Positions 26,817 to 39,349 of a DNA stretch of 64,000 nucleotides are shown here, piece by piece. This DNA is from Botryosphaeria dothidea (Eukaryota > Ascomycota > Dothideomycetes > Botryosphaeriales > Botryosphaeriaceae): NCBI GenBank assembly GCA_011503125.2, contig WWBZ02000001.1, positions 5,642,001-5,706,000 on the forward strand, read 5' to 3'. The notes beneath the pieces were generated by a model. That model was not told the origin of the DNA. It did no database searches and was given only the letters and a program-made list of their open reading frames with translations. Positions within the stretch are counted from its first letter, which is position 1, and the number at the start of each line of letters is the position of its first letter. The translations under genes and the position numbers were made by a program.

Positions 26817-27004
26817 TATTAGGCCTCTTAAGCGCTACTACTCTAGATAACTAGATAGATACTTAATAGTAACTAAAGGCCCTAGCTATACTAAGAATAA
26901 CTTAGTTAGATACTAGGGTACGGGCCTAGCGCTAAGCGACTAGATATATTTATTCTTTACCCTCTCTTTCTAAACTCTCTTTTCTTTCTTCTTATATATA
27001 AATT
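26817..27004 (+). repeat. 3' LTR of Ty3-2, left part
   Basis: It begins TATTAGGC after the purine tract, matching the 5' LTR of Ty3-2x in inverted orientation. It is broken at TATATATA by SINE-2. The remainder, 44607-44662, lies beyond both SINEs, so this LTR is split by about 17.6 kb of younger insertions. Confidence 0.72.
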
Positions 27005-27330
27005 AGCGGGGTAGTATACTAGTAGAATATACTTCTACGGTAACTTAGCCTTTCTAGAATAGTATAGGTTCTAAGTTTAAATCTTAGACCGCTTACCTAC
27101 TTATAGTATATACGTCCTACGTTAAAAATATACGTACCCGCGTTCTCTCTAGCGGTAATAAGAGAGAAAATATATAGGTAGTTAGGGTGGGCTATAAGTA
27201 GCATGTACGTCCTACTATAAAAGTATACGTACCCGCGTTCTCTCTAGCGGTAATAAGGGGGAGAAGGGCTAGCTAGGCGCTTCTAAAAATAAATTTTAAG
27301 AGCGCTTTACTAGCGCTTATAAATAGGTAA
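27005..27330 (+). repeat. SINE-2, first segment (tRNA-like head and body), RIP-mutated
   Basis: Matches SINE-1 (43996-44606) from its first base, with nearly every CpA/TpG changed. The head starts AGCGGGGT where SINE-1 has GGCGGGGT. The element is split by LINE D at 27330 and by Ty3-3 at 37841. The three pieces (326 + 185 + 101 bp) add up to 612 bp, against 611 bp for SINE-1. The left target copy is tatatataaatt at 26993-27004. Confidence 0.78.
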
Positions 27331-30300
27331 ATAGTTATACTAAAATATAACTATACTAAAAAATCGACTTTAAGCTACGGCGCCGGAAGAGGGCCCTAGA
27401 GACTCTTCTAGGCTTCGCGAGTTCTAAAATAGTACTTAAGATAACTATAGCCGCGAAGTAGTTAATATAGAGAATATAGATAGATAGATAAATTTATTTC
27501 TTCCCGATATAGTTCTCTTACGAGTTTATACGGGGCTGGCTATTTATAGTTATTTTATACGAGGGGGAAAACCTTTTCGCCTAGTAAAAACCCCTCCTCT
27601 CTCTCTAGGCATACTATCCTATACTAGTTCTTATTTTTTCTTCTTACTAGTAGCGGCTACTATAGTAGCTCTATATTTACCTACTAGACCTATCTCTTTA
27701 GTTCTTATTCTCGTAGTTATCCGGGTCCTAGTAGTTCTAGTAGTTCTAGTTATCCTCCTAGTTCCTCTTTTTAATTATCTTTCTATATTAGTTCTCTTAC
27801 TAGGCTAAATTACTTAAGTAGCCCTAGGCGTAAGAACTAGTCTATTACTACTTTAATCTCCTTCTTTATTAAGAGGAGGAAGTAGTAGTTCGTAGTCCCT
27901 ACCCTTTAGAGTATCTATACCCTACTCTATTAGAAGTAAGAGTAGAAGAGGAGAATATACTTTAGAGTTTATCTATACTAGCCGTATAGATAGGTAGAAC
28001 TAGGATATTCTAGTACCTTACGCCTTAAGAGAAAGTCCTCTAGTCTAATATACTCTATACGTAGTAGAGTAGCGAGTATACTCTATAGCTTAGATAATTC
28101 GCTATAGATTTATCTAATTTTTAGGTTCTACTATATACTTTAGGCTACTAGCTTATCTTATCTTCCCTAGCTAGTAGACTTTATCTATCTCTCCTTCTAC
28201 TTATTCCTATATACTATACGTAGCTTCGTTCGCTTCGGAAGACTCTAGTAGGTAGAGGGGTAGTAGTTAAGAAGTAAGTTTATCTTTTTTCTAAGTAGGG
28301 TTCTTCTAGTAGGGCTAGTAGCGCCTCTAATACTTAGAGTAGCCTAAGCTATCTATTTAATACTCTAGTAAGTTTCCTCTACTACTATCGCGACTAGGTT
28401 ATCTCTAGCTCTAATAGCCTAGGCTAGTACTAGTTCGTCTAGATATAGTAAGAGTAGGGGAATCTCTATCTTATACTCTAAGGTTTATATACTAGTTAAC
28501 TTATACGCCCCTAAGATAGTACGTAGGCACTAGTTTTAGATCTTCTTTAGTAGCTAGATAGTTATTTTTCTCTATTCTAGAATTCCCTCTAGGGTATACT
28601 ATATCCTATAGCCGTAGGTAAGAACTAGCCTTACTACGGCCGTATAGATATAACGGGCTTTAGTAAATAAGGCTCCCTAGGTAGACGCCGCGAGTCTAGA
28701 GAGAGATATATACTATTTAATTACCTTAGCTCCTATTTTCCTAATATAGAGTCTCTATCTAAGCTTATTATCTACGTAGACTCCTAGAATCTTAATTATA
28801 GGCTCTAGGTATCTAGTAAATCTAGGGATACGGATTCCTGCTACTATATTAAATCTCCTTAGTTTCCTTATAAAATAAATAAGGTAATACTTATCGGGCG
28901 AGAAAGCTAACCCGTAGGTAGCTACCTAGTACTCGTAAATTTAATATACTCCCTCTAGTATTCTATAGTTCTATTCTATAGATTTACTAAAGGTTAGAAT
29001 ATTAGTATTATCGACGAATCTAAGGGGGAAGATATTGCCCCTACGTAGCTATATAAGTAGATTAGATATAAAGAATAGGTAGAGTATCGGCGATAGTAAG
29101 GATCTCTAGGGAATTCCGGTTAAGATCTAGATTAGTAGACTAGTAAAGTCTCCGAAGGATAGCTAAGTAGTACGGTCCTATAAAAAGAATCGAGTAAATC
29201 TTTCTACCTATTCTAGAAGTTTTACTATTCTTATATTATAGAGAAGCCTTCTATAAGATACGTAGTTATATACTTCCGAGATATCTAGGCTAAGGACTAA
29301 AGCTACTAGCCCTAGATCTTATATCTAGATAGTATAGATCTATTCTATAAGTAGATTAAGAGCTACTACTACGGATCTATTTCTTCTAGCTCCTATCTAT
29401 ATATTAGGGAGTAGGCCGTATACTTTAGTAGCCTAGAAGATTCTATCTACTATAATTCTCTTAAGTAGCTTTTCTAGCGTATTAAGTAAAGTAATCGGCC
29501 TAAATAACTTAGCTTTAGTATAGTCGTTCCTCTATAGTTTCCTAAGAACTACGATAATAGAGCTTTTAAACTACCTAAAATAGTATCTAAGTACGAGGTA
29601 TTTCTAGAAGAGCCTAGTAAGGGGTCCCCTTAGTATCTTAGCGTATTACTTTAGAAATCTATTAGTAATCTTATCTAGGCCTAGTATCTTATCTAGAGGA
29701 AGCTTCTTAATAGTATAGAGAACCTACTCTTTAGTAAGGTCTTAGGGAATCTCTACTAGTACTAGGTATATATACCTATCTAGATCTAAGAGGTCGGTAG
29801 CTCTAGAAGATAGGAAGAACTAGTTAGTAAGAATTTCTACCTTAGACTAGTTATCGTAATATAGTTATTTATCTACTTTCTAGAGGGGTAGAAACTAAGA
29901 TAGGGCTAGAGGTTCTAGTATCCTTATTCTTATCTACTTTAAGAGCTTCTAGAGTATAGATAGGTCCGAAGTAATCTTAGCTACTATTCTACGCTATACT
30001 TTTATTCTATCTCTTCTAATCTACCTCTTCTTACTATTAGTAATAGTTTAGTATACTACCTAGTCCTTCTCCCTCTCTATAGCCGTCTACTTTCTTCTAG
30101 CTACTCTAGCCTAGTATACTAGGTCCGAATACTTCTTTATCTATTATATAGAGGCCTAGGGCGAGAATCTCGCTACTAGGATAGTCTTCTAGATTATTTT
30201 TTAGATAGCCTCCTAGAGTAGTATAGTAAAGTAATCTAGGTCTACTTTAGTATTAAGAGGGGTTACTTTAAGATATTCGAGCTTTAATTAGAGTATATTA

Positions 30301-33300
30301 TTAGTTCTCTTCTAGTCTACTTTCTTCTACTAGGGTCTTAGGGGGCGTAGTTCTACGGAAGTAGAAGAAAAATTAAGTATAGTAAGAATAGGTAGGTAGT
30401 TAGAGGATAATTCGAGCTTCTAGCTAACTCTATAGCTAAGAATTCTCTTCTCTAGCTACCGTAATATAAAGATAAAATCTAGAGTACTCTTACTACTACT
30501 ATCTCGTCTAGTAATAGTACTTCTTAGAAGAGCTAGGTTAAGATTAGCTATAGTAGCTATCTTAATTAGGTTATCCGCTAGGGTATAGTATATTAGGAAG
30601 GTTATACCTCCCTAGATAGAATAGTAGAGGTTAAAGTCCCTTAGGAGAATATACTCTTCTAGTTTTCTAAGAACTTCCGGTAGAAGAGATAGGGTTTCTA
30701 GCGCTATATTAGTATAAGAGGCTAGCGGAGGATTATAGTAGTTATAGATATAGATTATATATATCCTAGTAATAAGGAATAGTATAATAAGATCTAGTAA
30801 ATAGACTATTGCTTACTAGGAGTCGGGGCTAATAGCCTTACTTATAAAGAAGTAGGTTCTTACTACTTCCTTCTAGGGAAAAACTATATAGTAGATAGAA
30901 TATCTTACTATTATCTTAACCCTTAGGTTTCTCTAAGGTTCCTAGATAGCTAGGATATAGTAGATCTTTAGGTCTACTTCCTTAAAGAGCGGAAGTATTA
31001 CCTTATCTTTACTCTTATAGATATTATACTATATAATAGAGAGAGAGCCTATATTTAATATTAACTTCTTTCTATCTCTAGGTCCGGCTACGAGGGGGCT
31101 AGTAGTATAGGCTATAAGAAGAGAGTTCCCGCGGGCTTCTCTAAGGCGTATTATAAGCTATTAAGTCTAGTAAACTTTATTTAGTTAGGAGGCGGGGAGC
31201 GGCTTAAGTCTCTTAGCCTATCTAGTCCCCTCTTAACTAGCTTCTCCTTCCTAATTCTCTTTCTTAGTCTAACGGTTAACTAGTTAGTTTAAGGCTATAT
31301 TTTAGTTATTAGGGGTTCTTCCCGGTATCTTTCTAGTACTACTAAGCGGGCTTAGGCGGCCTTAGTATAGTAGGCTCTACGTGCTAGGTAGGAGTTACTT
31401 TAGACTATATATTTTTAAGAGTAGTTTACGTACTATATACTTTCCTTAGGGTAGTCTCTAGTATTATATACCTTACTATACTATCCGTACTTTTCCTTCT
31501 TTTTATAATAGTTAGTAATATATCCGTAGGCCTAGTACTTAAAATACTAGGTTACTATAAAGGCTACGTTATAGTACTACGCTATATAGATAGTAAAGTT
31601 AATAATAAGCCCCTTATTAATAATCTAGTTAGCGGTTTCGGGGTTTATAGTACTAAGGATAATAGCCGAGTAAGTTTTTCTCTCTAGGAGCTTCCTCTTT
31701 AGCTAGGCTAGCTTACTAATACGTAGTTCTAGATATAGAGATAGGTTTTACTTCTAGATAGTTTAGATAGTTTAGGGGTCTATAGTATCGATTTCTTCTC
31801 GAGGAACGTTATATACTAGTACTAAGTATAGCTACTAGTTAGGCCTAACTTCTTTTCCTAGTCTTATAGTCTATTTCTAGTCCTAGAGAAGGGCTATTCT
31901 AGTTATTTTATCTAGTATAAAGATCTTAACGTCTCTACTAGGGAGCTTCTTAGTAGTAAGTACTTTCTTATACGCCTAGCTTTTTCCTACTTAGATCTTT
32001 CTAATAATTATCTTATTTAAAAGCTTAGCTATTTCTTATCTATTTACTATCTCTAGAAAGTAGAGAATAAGTTTAGTAGTAGCTAGGGGGGTAGAGGGCT
32101 TCGGGGCTACTTAGGCTATAATTTATACCTAGCTACGAGTGTTAGGTATAGGTATAGAGGTAGCCTAGATACGGTTAACTATCTTTTAGACCTATTAGAC
32201 CTCTTTAAGAATATTCTTAAGGCCTAGCTTCTTAGTAGCTACCTTCTAGTAGATAGTAATATAATCCTAGAAGATTATCTTAGTAATATTAAGAAAATTT
32301 TTTACCTAGCTAGAGAGGACTAAAGAAAGGCTAGCGGATGTTTATAGAGCTTAGAGGAGGGTATCTACTATTTTTAAGGCTCTCTTAACGTATTCTACGC
32401 TATACTAGGTACTCTACGGTTTCTTAGGGGTATATTAGAGCTAGGTAGAGGTAGTTACTAGGGGAGGCTATTTACCTCTTCCTATATCCTCTATATTAAC
32501 TACTTCGCGGCTATAGTTATCTTAAGTACTATTTTAGAACTCGCGAAGCCTAGGAGAATTCCTAGGGCCCTCTCCCGGCGTCGTAGCTTAGGATCGATTT
32601 TTTAATATAGTTATATTTTTACGTTATATAGAGAATATAGAAAGAGGCGAATAGCCTCTCCTAGTAACTACCTCTATCTAGCCCTAATATATCTCTAAGA
32701 AACCGTAGAGTACTTAGTATAGCGTAGAATACGTTAAGAGAGTCTTAAAAATAGTAGATACCCTCCTCTAAGCCCTATAAACATCCGCTAGCCTCTCTTT
32801 AGTCCTCTCTAGCTAGGTAAAAAATTTTCTCGATATTACTAAGATAATCTTCTAGAATTATATTACTATCTACTAAAAGGTAGCTACTAAGAAGCTAGAC
32901 CTTAAGAATATTCTTAAAGAGGTCTAATAGGTCTAAAAGATAGTTAACCGTATCTAGGCTACCTCTATATCTATACCTAATACTCGTAGCTAGATATAAA
33001 TTATAGTCTAAGTAGCCCCGAAGCCCCTTACCCCCCTAGCTACTACTAAACTTACCCTCTACTTCCTAGAGATAGTAAATAGATAAGAAATAGCTAAGCT
33101 CTTAAATAAGGTAATTATTAGAAAAATCTAGGTAGAAAAAAGCTAAGCGTATAAGAAAGTACTTACTACTAAGAAGCTCCCTAGTAGAGACGTTAAAATC
33201 TTTATACTAGATAAAGTAACTAGAATAGCCCTTCTCTAGGACTAGAAATAGACTATAGGACTAAGAAAAGAAGTTAGGCCTAATTAGTAGCTATACTTAG

Positions 33301-36300
33301 TACTAGTATATAACGTCCCTCGAGAAGAAATCGATACTATAGATCTCTAAGCTATCTAAACTATCTAGGAGTAGAACCTATCTCTATACTTAGAACTACG
33401 TATTAGTAAGCTAGCCTAGCTAAAGAGGAAGCTCCTAGAGGGGAAAACTTACTCGGCTATTATCCTTAGCACTATAAACCCCGAAACCGCTAACTAGATT
33501 ATTAATAAGGGGCTTATTATTAACTTTACTATCTATATAGCGTAGTACTATAACGTAGCCTTTATAGTAACCTAGTATTTTAAGTACTAGGCCTACGGAT
33601 ATATTACTAACTATTATAAAAAGAAGGAAAAGTACGGATAGTATAGTAAGATATATAATACTAGGGACTACTTTAAGAAAAGTATATAGTACGTAAACTA
33701 CTCTTAAAGATATATAGTCTAGAGTAACTCCTACCTAGTACGTAGAGCCTACTATACTAAGACCGCCTAGACCCGCCTAGTAGTATTAAAAAGATACTAG
33801 GAAGGACCCCTAATAACTAAAATATAGCCTTAAACTAACTAGTTAACCGTTAGACTAAGAAAGAGAATTAGAGAGAAGGAGCCGGTTAAGAGGGGACTAG
33901 GTAGGCTAAGAGACTTAAGCCGTCCTCCGCCTCCTAACTAAATAAGATTTACCGGACTTAATAGCTTATAATACGCCTTAGAGGAGCCCGCGGGAACTTC
34001 CTTCTTATAGCCTATACTACTAGCCCCCTCGTAGCCGGACCTAGAGATAGAAGGAAGTTAATATTAGATATAGGCTCTCTCTCTATTATATAGTATAACG
34101 TCTATAAGAGTAAGAATAGAGTAATACTTCCGCTCTTTAAGAAAGTAGACCTAAAGATCTACTATATCCTAGCTATCTAGGAATCTTAGAGAAACCCGAG
34201 GGTTAAGATAATAGTAAGATACTCTACCTACTATATAGTTTTTCCCTAAAAGAGAGTAGTAAGAACCTACTTCTTTATAAGTAAGGCTATTAGCCCCGAC
34301 TCCTAGTAAGTAATAGTCTATTTACTAGATCTTATTATACTATTCCTTATTACTAGGATATATATAATTTATATCTATAACTACTATAATCTCCCGCTAG
34401 CCTCTTATATTAGTATAGCGCTAGAAACTCTATCTCTTCTACCGGAAGTTCTTAGAAAACTAGGAGAGTATATTCTTCTAGGGGACTTTAACCTCTACTA
34501 CTCTATTTAGGAAGGTATAACCTCTCTAATATACTATATTCTAGCGGATAATCTAATTAAGATAGCTATTATAGCTAATCTTAACCTAGCTCTTCTAAGG
34601 GGTACTATTACTAGACGAGATAGTAGTAGCGAGAGTACTCTAGACCTTATCTTTATATTACGATAGCTAGAGAAGAGAATTCTTAGCTATAGAGTTAGCT
34701 AGAAGCTCGAATTATTCTCTAACTACCTACCTATCCTTACTATACTTAATTTTTCTTCTATTCTCGTAGAACTACGCCCCCTAAGACTCTAGTAGAAGAA
34801 AGTAGACTAGAAGAGAACTAATAATATACTCTAATTAAAGCTCGAACACCTTAAAGTAGCCCCTCTTAATACTAAAGTAGATCTAGATTACTTTACTATA
34901 CTACTCTAGGAGGCTATCTAAAGAATAATCTAGGAGACTATTCTAGTAGCGAGACCCTCGCCCTAGGCCTCTATATAATAGATAAAGAAGTATTTAGATC
35001 TAGTATACTAGGCTAGAGTAGCTAGAAGAAAGTAGATAGCTATAGGAAGAGAGGAGAACTAGGTAGTATACTAAACTATTACTAATAGTAAAAAGAGGTA
35101 GATTAGAAGAGATAAAATAAAAGTATAGCGTAGAATAGTAGCTAAGATTACTTCGGACCTATCTATACTCTAGAAGCTCTTAAAGTAGATAAGAATAAGA
35201 GTACTAGAACCTCTAGCCCTATCTTAGTTTCTACCCCTCTAGGGAGTAAATAAATAACTATATTACGATAACTAGTCTAAGATAGAAATCCTTACTAACT
35301 AGTTCTTTCTATCTTCTAGGGCTACCGACCTCTTAGATCTAGATAGATATATATATCTAGTACTAGTAGAGATTCCCTAAGACCTTACTAAAGAGTAGGT
35401 CCTCTATACTATTAAGAAGCTTTCTCTAAATAAGATACTAAGCCTAGATAAGATTACTAATAGATTTCTAAAGTAATACGCTAAGATACTAAGGGGACCC
35501 CTTACTAGGCTCTTCTAGAAATATCTCGTACTTAGATACTACCTTAGGTAGTTTAAAAGCTCTATTACCGTAGTTCTTAGAAAACTATAGAGGGACGACT
35601 ATACTAAAGCTAAGTTATTTAGGCCGATTACTTTACTTAATACGCTAGGGAAGCTACTTAAGAGGATTATAGTAGATAGAATCTTCTAGGCTACTAAAGT
35701 ATACGGTCTACTTCCTAATATATAGATAAAAGCTAGGAGAAATAGATCCGTAGTAGTAGCTCTTAACCTACTTATAGAATAGATCTATACTATCTAGATA
35801 TAAGACCTAGGGCTAGTAGCTTTAGTCCTTAGCCTAGATATCTCGAAAGTATATAACTACGTATTTTATAGAAGGCTTCTCTATAATATAAGGATAGTAA
35901 AACTCCTAGAATAGGTAGAAAGATTTACCCGATTCTTTCTATAGGACCGTACTACTTAGCTATCCTTCGGAGACTTTACTAGTCTACTAATCTAGATCTT
36001 AACCGGGATTTCCTAGAAATCCTTACTATCGCCGATACTCTACCTATTCTTTACTTCTAACCTACTTATATAGCTACGTAGAGGCAATACCTTCCCTCTT
36101 AGATTCGTCGATAATACTAATATCCTAATCTTTAGTAGATCTATAGAATAGAACTATAGGATACTAGAGGAAGTATATTAAATTTACGAGTATTAGGTAG
36201 CTATCTACGGGTTAGCTTTCTCGCCCGATAAGTATTATCTTACTTATTTTATAAGAAAACTAAGGAGATTTAATATAGTAGTAGGGATCCGTATCCTTAG

Positions 36301-37643
36301 ATTTACTAGATATCTAGAGCTAATAATTAAGATTCTAGGAGTCTACGTAGATAATAAGCTTAGATAGAAACTCTATATTAGGGAAATAGAAGCTAAGATA
36401 ATTAAATAGTATATATCTCTCTCTAAACTCGTAGCGTCTACCTAGGGAGCTTTATTTACTAAAGCCCGCTATATCTATACGGCCGTAGTAAGGCTAGTTC
36501 TTATCTACGGCTATAGGATATAGTATACTCTAAAGAGAATTCTAGAGTAGAGGAAAATAGCTATCTAGCTACTAAAGAAGATCTAAAACTAGTATCTACG
36601 TACTATCTTAGGGGCGTATAAGTTAACTAGTATATAAATCTTAGAGTATAAGATAGGAATTCCCCTACTCTTACTATACCTAGACGAACTAGTACTAGCC
36701 TAGGCTATTAGAGCTAAAGATAGCCTAGTCGCGGTAGTAGTAGAGAAAACTTACTAGAGTATTAAATAGATAGCTCGGGCTACTCTAAGTACTAGAGGCG
36801 CCGCTAGCTCTACTAGAAGAACCCTACTTAGAAAAAAGGTAAACTTACTCCTTAACTACTACTCCTCTATCTACTAAAGTCTCTTAAAGCGAACGAAGCT
36901 ACGTATAGTATATAGAAATAAGTAGAAGAAGAGATAGATAAAGTCTACTAGCTAGGAAAGATAAGATAAGCTAGTAGCCTAAAGTATATAGTAGAACCTA
37001 AAAATTAGATAAATCTATAGCGAACTATCTAAGCTATAGAGTATACTCGCTACTCTACTATATATAGAGTATATTAAACTAGAGGACTTCCTCTTAAGGC
37101 GTAAGGTACTAGAGTACCCTAGTCCTACCTATCTATACGGCTAATATAGATAAACCCTAAAGTATATCCTTCTCTTCTACCCCTACTTCTAATAGAGTAG
37201 GATATAGATACTCTAAAGAGTAGGAACTACGGACTACTACTTTCTTCTCTTAATAAAGAAGGAGATTAAAGTAGTAATAGACTAGTTTTTACGCCTAGGG
37301 CTACTTAAGTAATTTAGCTTAGTAAGGAAACTAATATAGAAAAATAACTAGAAAGAGAAACTAGGAGGATAACTAGAACTACTAGGACTACTAGAACCCG
37401 GATAACTACGAGGATAAGAACTAAAGAGATAGGTCTAGTAGATAAATATAGGGCTACTATAGTAGCCGCTACTAGTAAGAAGAAAAAATAAGAACTAGTA
37501 TAGGATAGTATACCTAGAGAGAGAGAAGGGGTTTTTACTAGGCGAAAAGATTTTCCCTCTCGTATAAAATAACTATAGATAGCTAGCCCCGTATAGACCT
37601 ATAAGGGAGCTATATCGAGAAGAAATAAATTTATCTATCTATC
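27331..37643 (+). mobile_element. LINE copy D, full-length, interrupted by LINE E
   Basis: Inserted in SINE-2 with TSD tataaataggtaa (27318-27330), which is tataaatagataa at 37644-37656. The 5' end has the family start (AAAATATAACTATAC then AAAAAATCGAC), preceded by 11 extra bases that repeat part of it. LINE E interrupts after 148 bp. Removing E leaves 5152 bp. The zinc-knuckle region is near 33560-33670, endonuclease about 34080-34640, RT with FVDN near 36105. The TATC tail is at 37631-37643. Heavy RIP. Confidence 0.87.
27479..32625 (-). mobile_element. LINE copy E, full-length (5147 bp), nested in LINE D
   Basis: The 3' tail is GATA repeats from 27479 and the 5' end is at 32625. TSD atatagagaatata lies at 27465-27478 and 32626-32639, in the ORF1 region of LINE D. 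Same domain order as LINE C: zinc knuckles around 31460-31560, endonuclease about 30450-31080, RT box near 29010. Heavy RIP throughout, somewhat lighter than LINE D. Confidence 0.87.
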
Positions 37644-37656
37644 TATAAATAGATAA

Positions 37657-37841
37657 GCCGAGACTTCTTACGGCTTAGTCTTAAGATTTATAGTTATCTC
37701 TCTCTATAGTTCCTCTCTCTTAGCTACTCTTCCTACTTTAGATACCGCTACCGATATATAGAAAAACTATACTAAATAGAGTATCTACGGATACTACTAT
37801 TATAGATAGAGAAGATTTTTACCCGGGCTATCCTAAGAAAG
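37657..37841 (+). repeat. SINE-2, second segment
   Basis: Continues SINE-2 (AGCCGAGACTTCTTACGG onward) immediately after the LINE D target duplication (37644-37656). Homologous to SINE-1 from about 44322 to 44506. It ends with gaaag, the duplicated target of Ty3-3. Confidence 0.78.
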
Positions 37842-38025
37842 TGTTAGAGTCTGAAGCCTCAGGATCAAGCCTCAGAGGATCATCGGCAGATCACGTGACG
37901 CCAAGCCTTTCTTGTATATAACTTTCCTCTTTCTTCTACGACTTCTTCTCTTTCTCCTTAAGTCTAGCTTAACGTATATAGCGCAATATACCTTTCAGCG
38001 ATCATCCTGAGGTTGAGCCCTGACA
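37842..38025 (+). repeat. 5' LTR of Ty3-3
   Basis: 184 bp, TGTTAGAG...CCCTGACA, canonical TG/CA ends. It contains the palindrome TCACGTGA (37891-37898) and a TATATAA box (37915-37921). No TGG-type primer-binding site follows directly (next bases TTAGCTAGAC). Confidence 0.93.
37891..37921 (+). promoter_or_regulatory. LTR promoter elements of Ty3-3 (CACGTG palindrome and TATA box)
   Basis: TCACGTGA at 37891-37898 is an 8-bp palindrome with the E-box core CACGTG, bound by bHLH factors in fungi. TATATAA at 37915-37921 lies 17 bp downstream. Both are repeated in the 3' LTR (43741-43748 for the palindrome). The promoter role is inferred from position. Confidence 0.5.
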
Positions 38026-38081
38026 TTAGCTAGACTTCCCATATTGGACTTACTGGACATCGGATCACTGGCACAGTTGCG

Positions 38082-38147
38082 CACTGGAATCACTGGAATC
38101 ACTGGAATCACTGGAACCACTGGAATCACCGGAATCACCGGAATCAC
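38082..38147 (+). repeat. 9-bp minisatellite in the Ty3-3 leader
   Basis: About seven copies of ACTGGAATC and close variants (ACCGGAATC, ACTGGAACC), ending just before the gag ATG at 38153. In one frame it reads GIT repeats, but that frame does not continue into gag. Confidence 0.8.
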
Positions 38148-38152
38148 TCGAT

Positions 38153-39349
38153 ATGAGTCCTCAAGAGCATGGACAAGAGCTACAGGCTCAAGAGAACCAA
38201 GAAACGAAGCGGTTACTGCTACAAATGATGGCACGAATGGATACTCTTACCCAAGAGGTTATACAGCTTAAGGAGGAGAAGGAGGAACTCTTGAAGGTGG
38301 GAGGCGCCCAAACCCCTTCCACACAACCCTCAGGGGAGGCCGGAGAAAAGGAGGCTAGGGTAGCCGGAATTGCCTCGGACCCCCCTGCCCCTGAGTCAGG
38401 ACCCACCAGCCACCCCACCAAGACAGGCCCCACGAAGAACCTCGGCCCTCTCGCCGAGTTTTCGGGTAATAGAGAAGAACTCGAGCCTTGGATTGCCCAG
38501 GCCCAAGCCAAACTCGTCGTGGACTACACGAGTTGCACTGAAGCTACGAAGTTTTTTATGCTTCACAATCGGCTTAGGGGCGAAGCAGCTCGTCAGCTAC
38601 AGCTCTGGGTACAAGCCAGCACCAACACGACTAGCATGACTGCTCAGTGCCTACTGGATCAGCTACGCCTATCATTTGGCGACCCCCACGTGCAAGAGAA
38701 GGCCCAACGTAAGCTGCATAAGCTACGCCAAACTAACAAGCCTTTTATGGAGTACTTCACCGAATTCCGTAAACTCGTACTAGAGGCGGGAGGCACCAAC
38801 TGGCCGGACGAGATCCTTAAGGCCTACCTAGAAGCAGGGCTTAGCCAGGAGCTCCAGCGAAGTATGATCGGCCTTGGGAATACTAGCCAGTCTTTCGAGG
38901 ACTACTGCACGGAGTTGAAACGTGTTAGTGACCAACTGGAAGCGTTCAACCTACGCAATACGGGCAAGAAGCCCCAGCAGGGCTGGCAACAAGACTGGTG
39001 GCGTGGTCAGAATAAAGTTGGCTCGGCAGGGTCTACTGGCAGGCAGCCAGGGTCCAAGCCAAAGCCGACCACGCCCCAGCAAGATAAAATGGAATGGGAA
39101 CCTACAGGGCCTGCAAGGGCCGCCCAAGGACGTCGTGTCAAGTGGGTAGACGAGCAAGAGATGCAAAGACGCAAGGATGAGGGTCGTTGCCTACGCTGTG
39201 GCGACTCTAGACATAGGGTTGCCCAGTGCCCATGGCTGCCACCAAGGAGGCCAGCAAGGCTTGCAAAGCCTACCCAACAGGAGGAACACGTGGGACCGGA
39301 ACTGGAAGACTTGGAGGACGAGTCCTCCTCCCAGCAGTCGGAAAACTAA
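38153..39349 (+). CDS. gag: Ty3-3 Gag polyprotein, intact (398 aa)
   Basis: Structural capsid protein that would assemble virus-like particles and package element RNA. The N terminus (residues about 5-50) is rich in Q, E, L and K with heptad-like spacing, consistent with a coiled coil. A Pro/Gly/Ser-rich linker follows to about residue 90. The retrotransposon Gag domain covers about 95-270 (LAEFSGNREELEPWI at the start, FMEYFTEFRKL in the middle). A basic Gln/Gly/Trp-rich stretch precedes one zinc knuckle at residues 346-359 with perfect C-x2-C-x4-H-x4-C spacing. The acidic tail ends EDLEDESSSQQSEN. The ATG at 38153 is the first in frame after the leader repeat. It overlaps pol, which is in the -1 frame. 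It is the only undamaged transposon gene in the window. Confidence 0.93.
   Translation: MSPQEHGQELQAQENQETKRLLLQMMARMDTLTQEVIQLKEEKEELLKVGGAQTPSTQPSGEAGEKEARVAGIASDPPAPESGPTSHPTKTGPTKNLGPLAEFSGNREELEPWIAQAQAKLVVDYTSCTEATKFFMLHNRLRGEAARQLQLWVQASTNTTSMTAQCLLDQLRLSFGDPHVQEKAQRKLHKLRQTNKPFMEYFTEFRKLVLEAGGTNWPDEILKAYLEAGLSQELQRSMIGLGNTSQSFEDYCTELKRVSDQLEAFNLRNTGKKPQQGWQQDWWRGQNKVGSAGSTGRQPGSKPKPTTPQQDKMEWEPTGPARAAQGRRVKWVDEQEMQRRKDEGRCLRCGDSRHRVAQCPWLPPRRPARLAKPTQQEEHVGPELEDLEDESSSQQSEN

Noticed and set aside
5085..27004. Terminal inverted repeats around a retroelement, suggesting a new DNA-transposon or DIRS-like element
   Set aside because: The left arm is the 5' LTR of a separate minus-strand element (Ty3-2x) inserted in Ty3-2 gag; its leader and gag continue to the left. 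Two same-family insertions in opposite orientation explain it.
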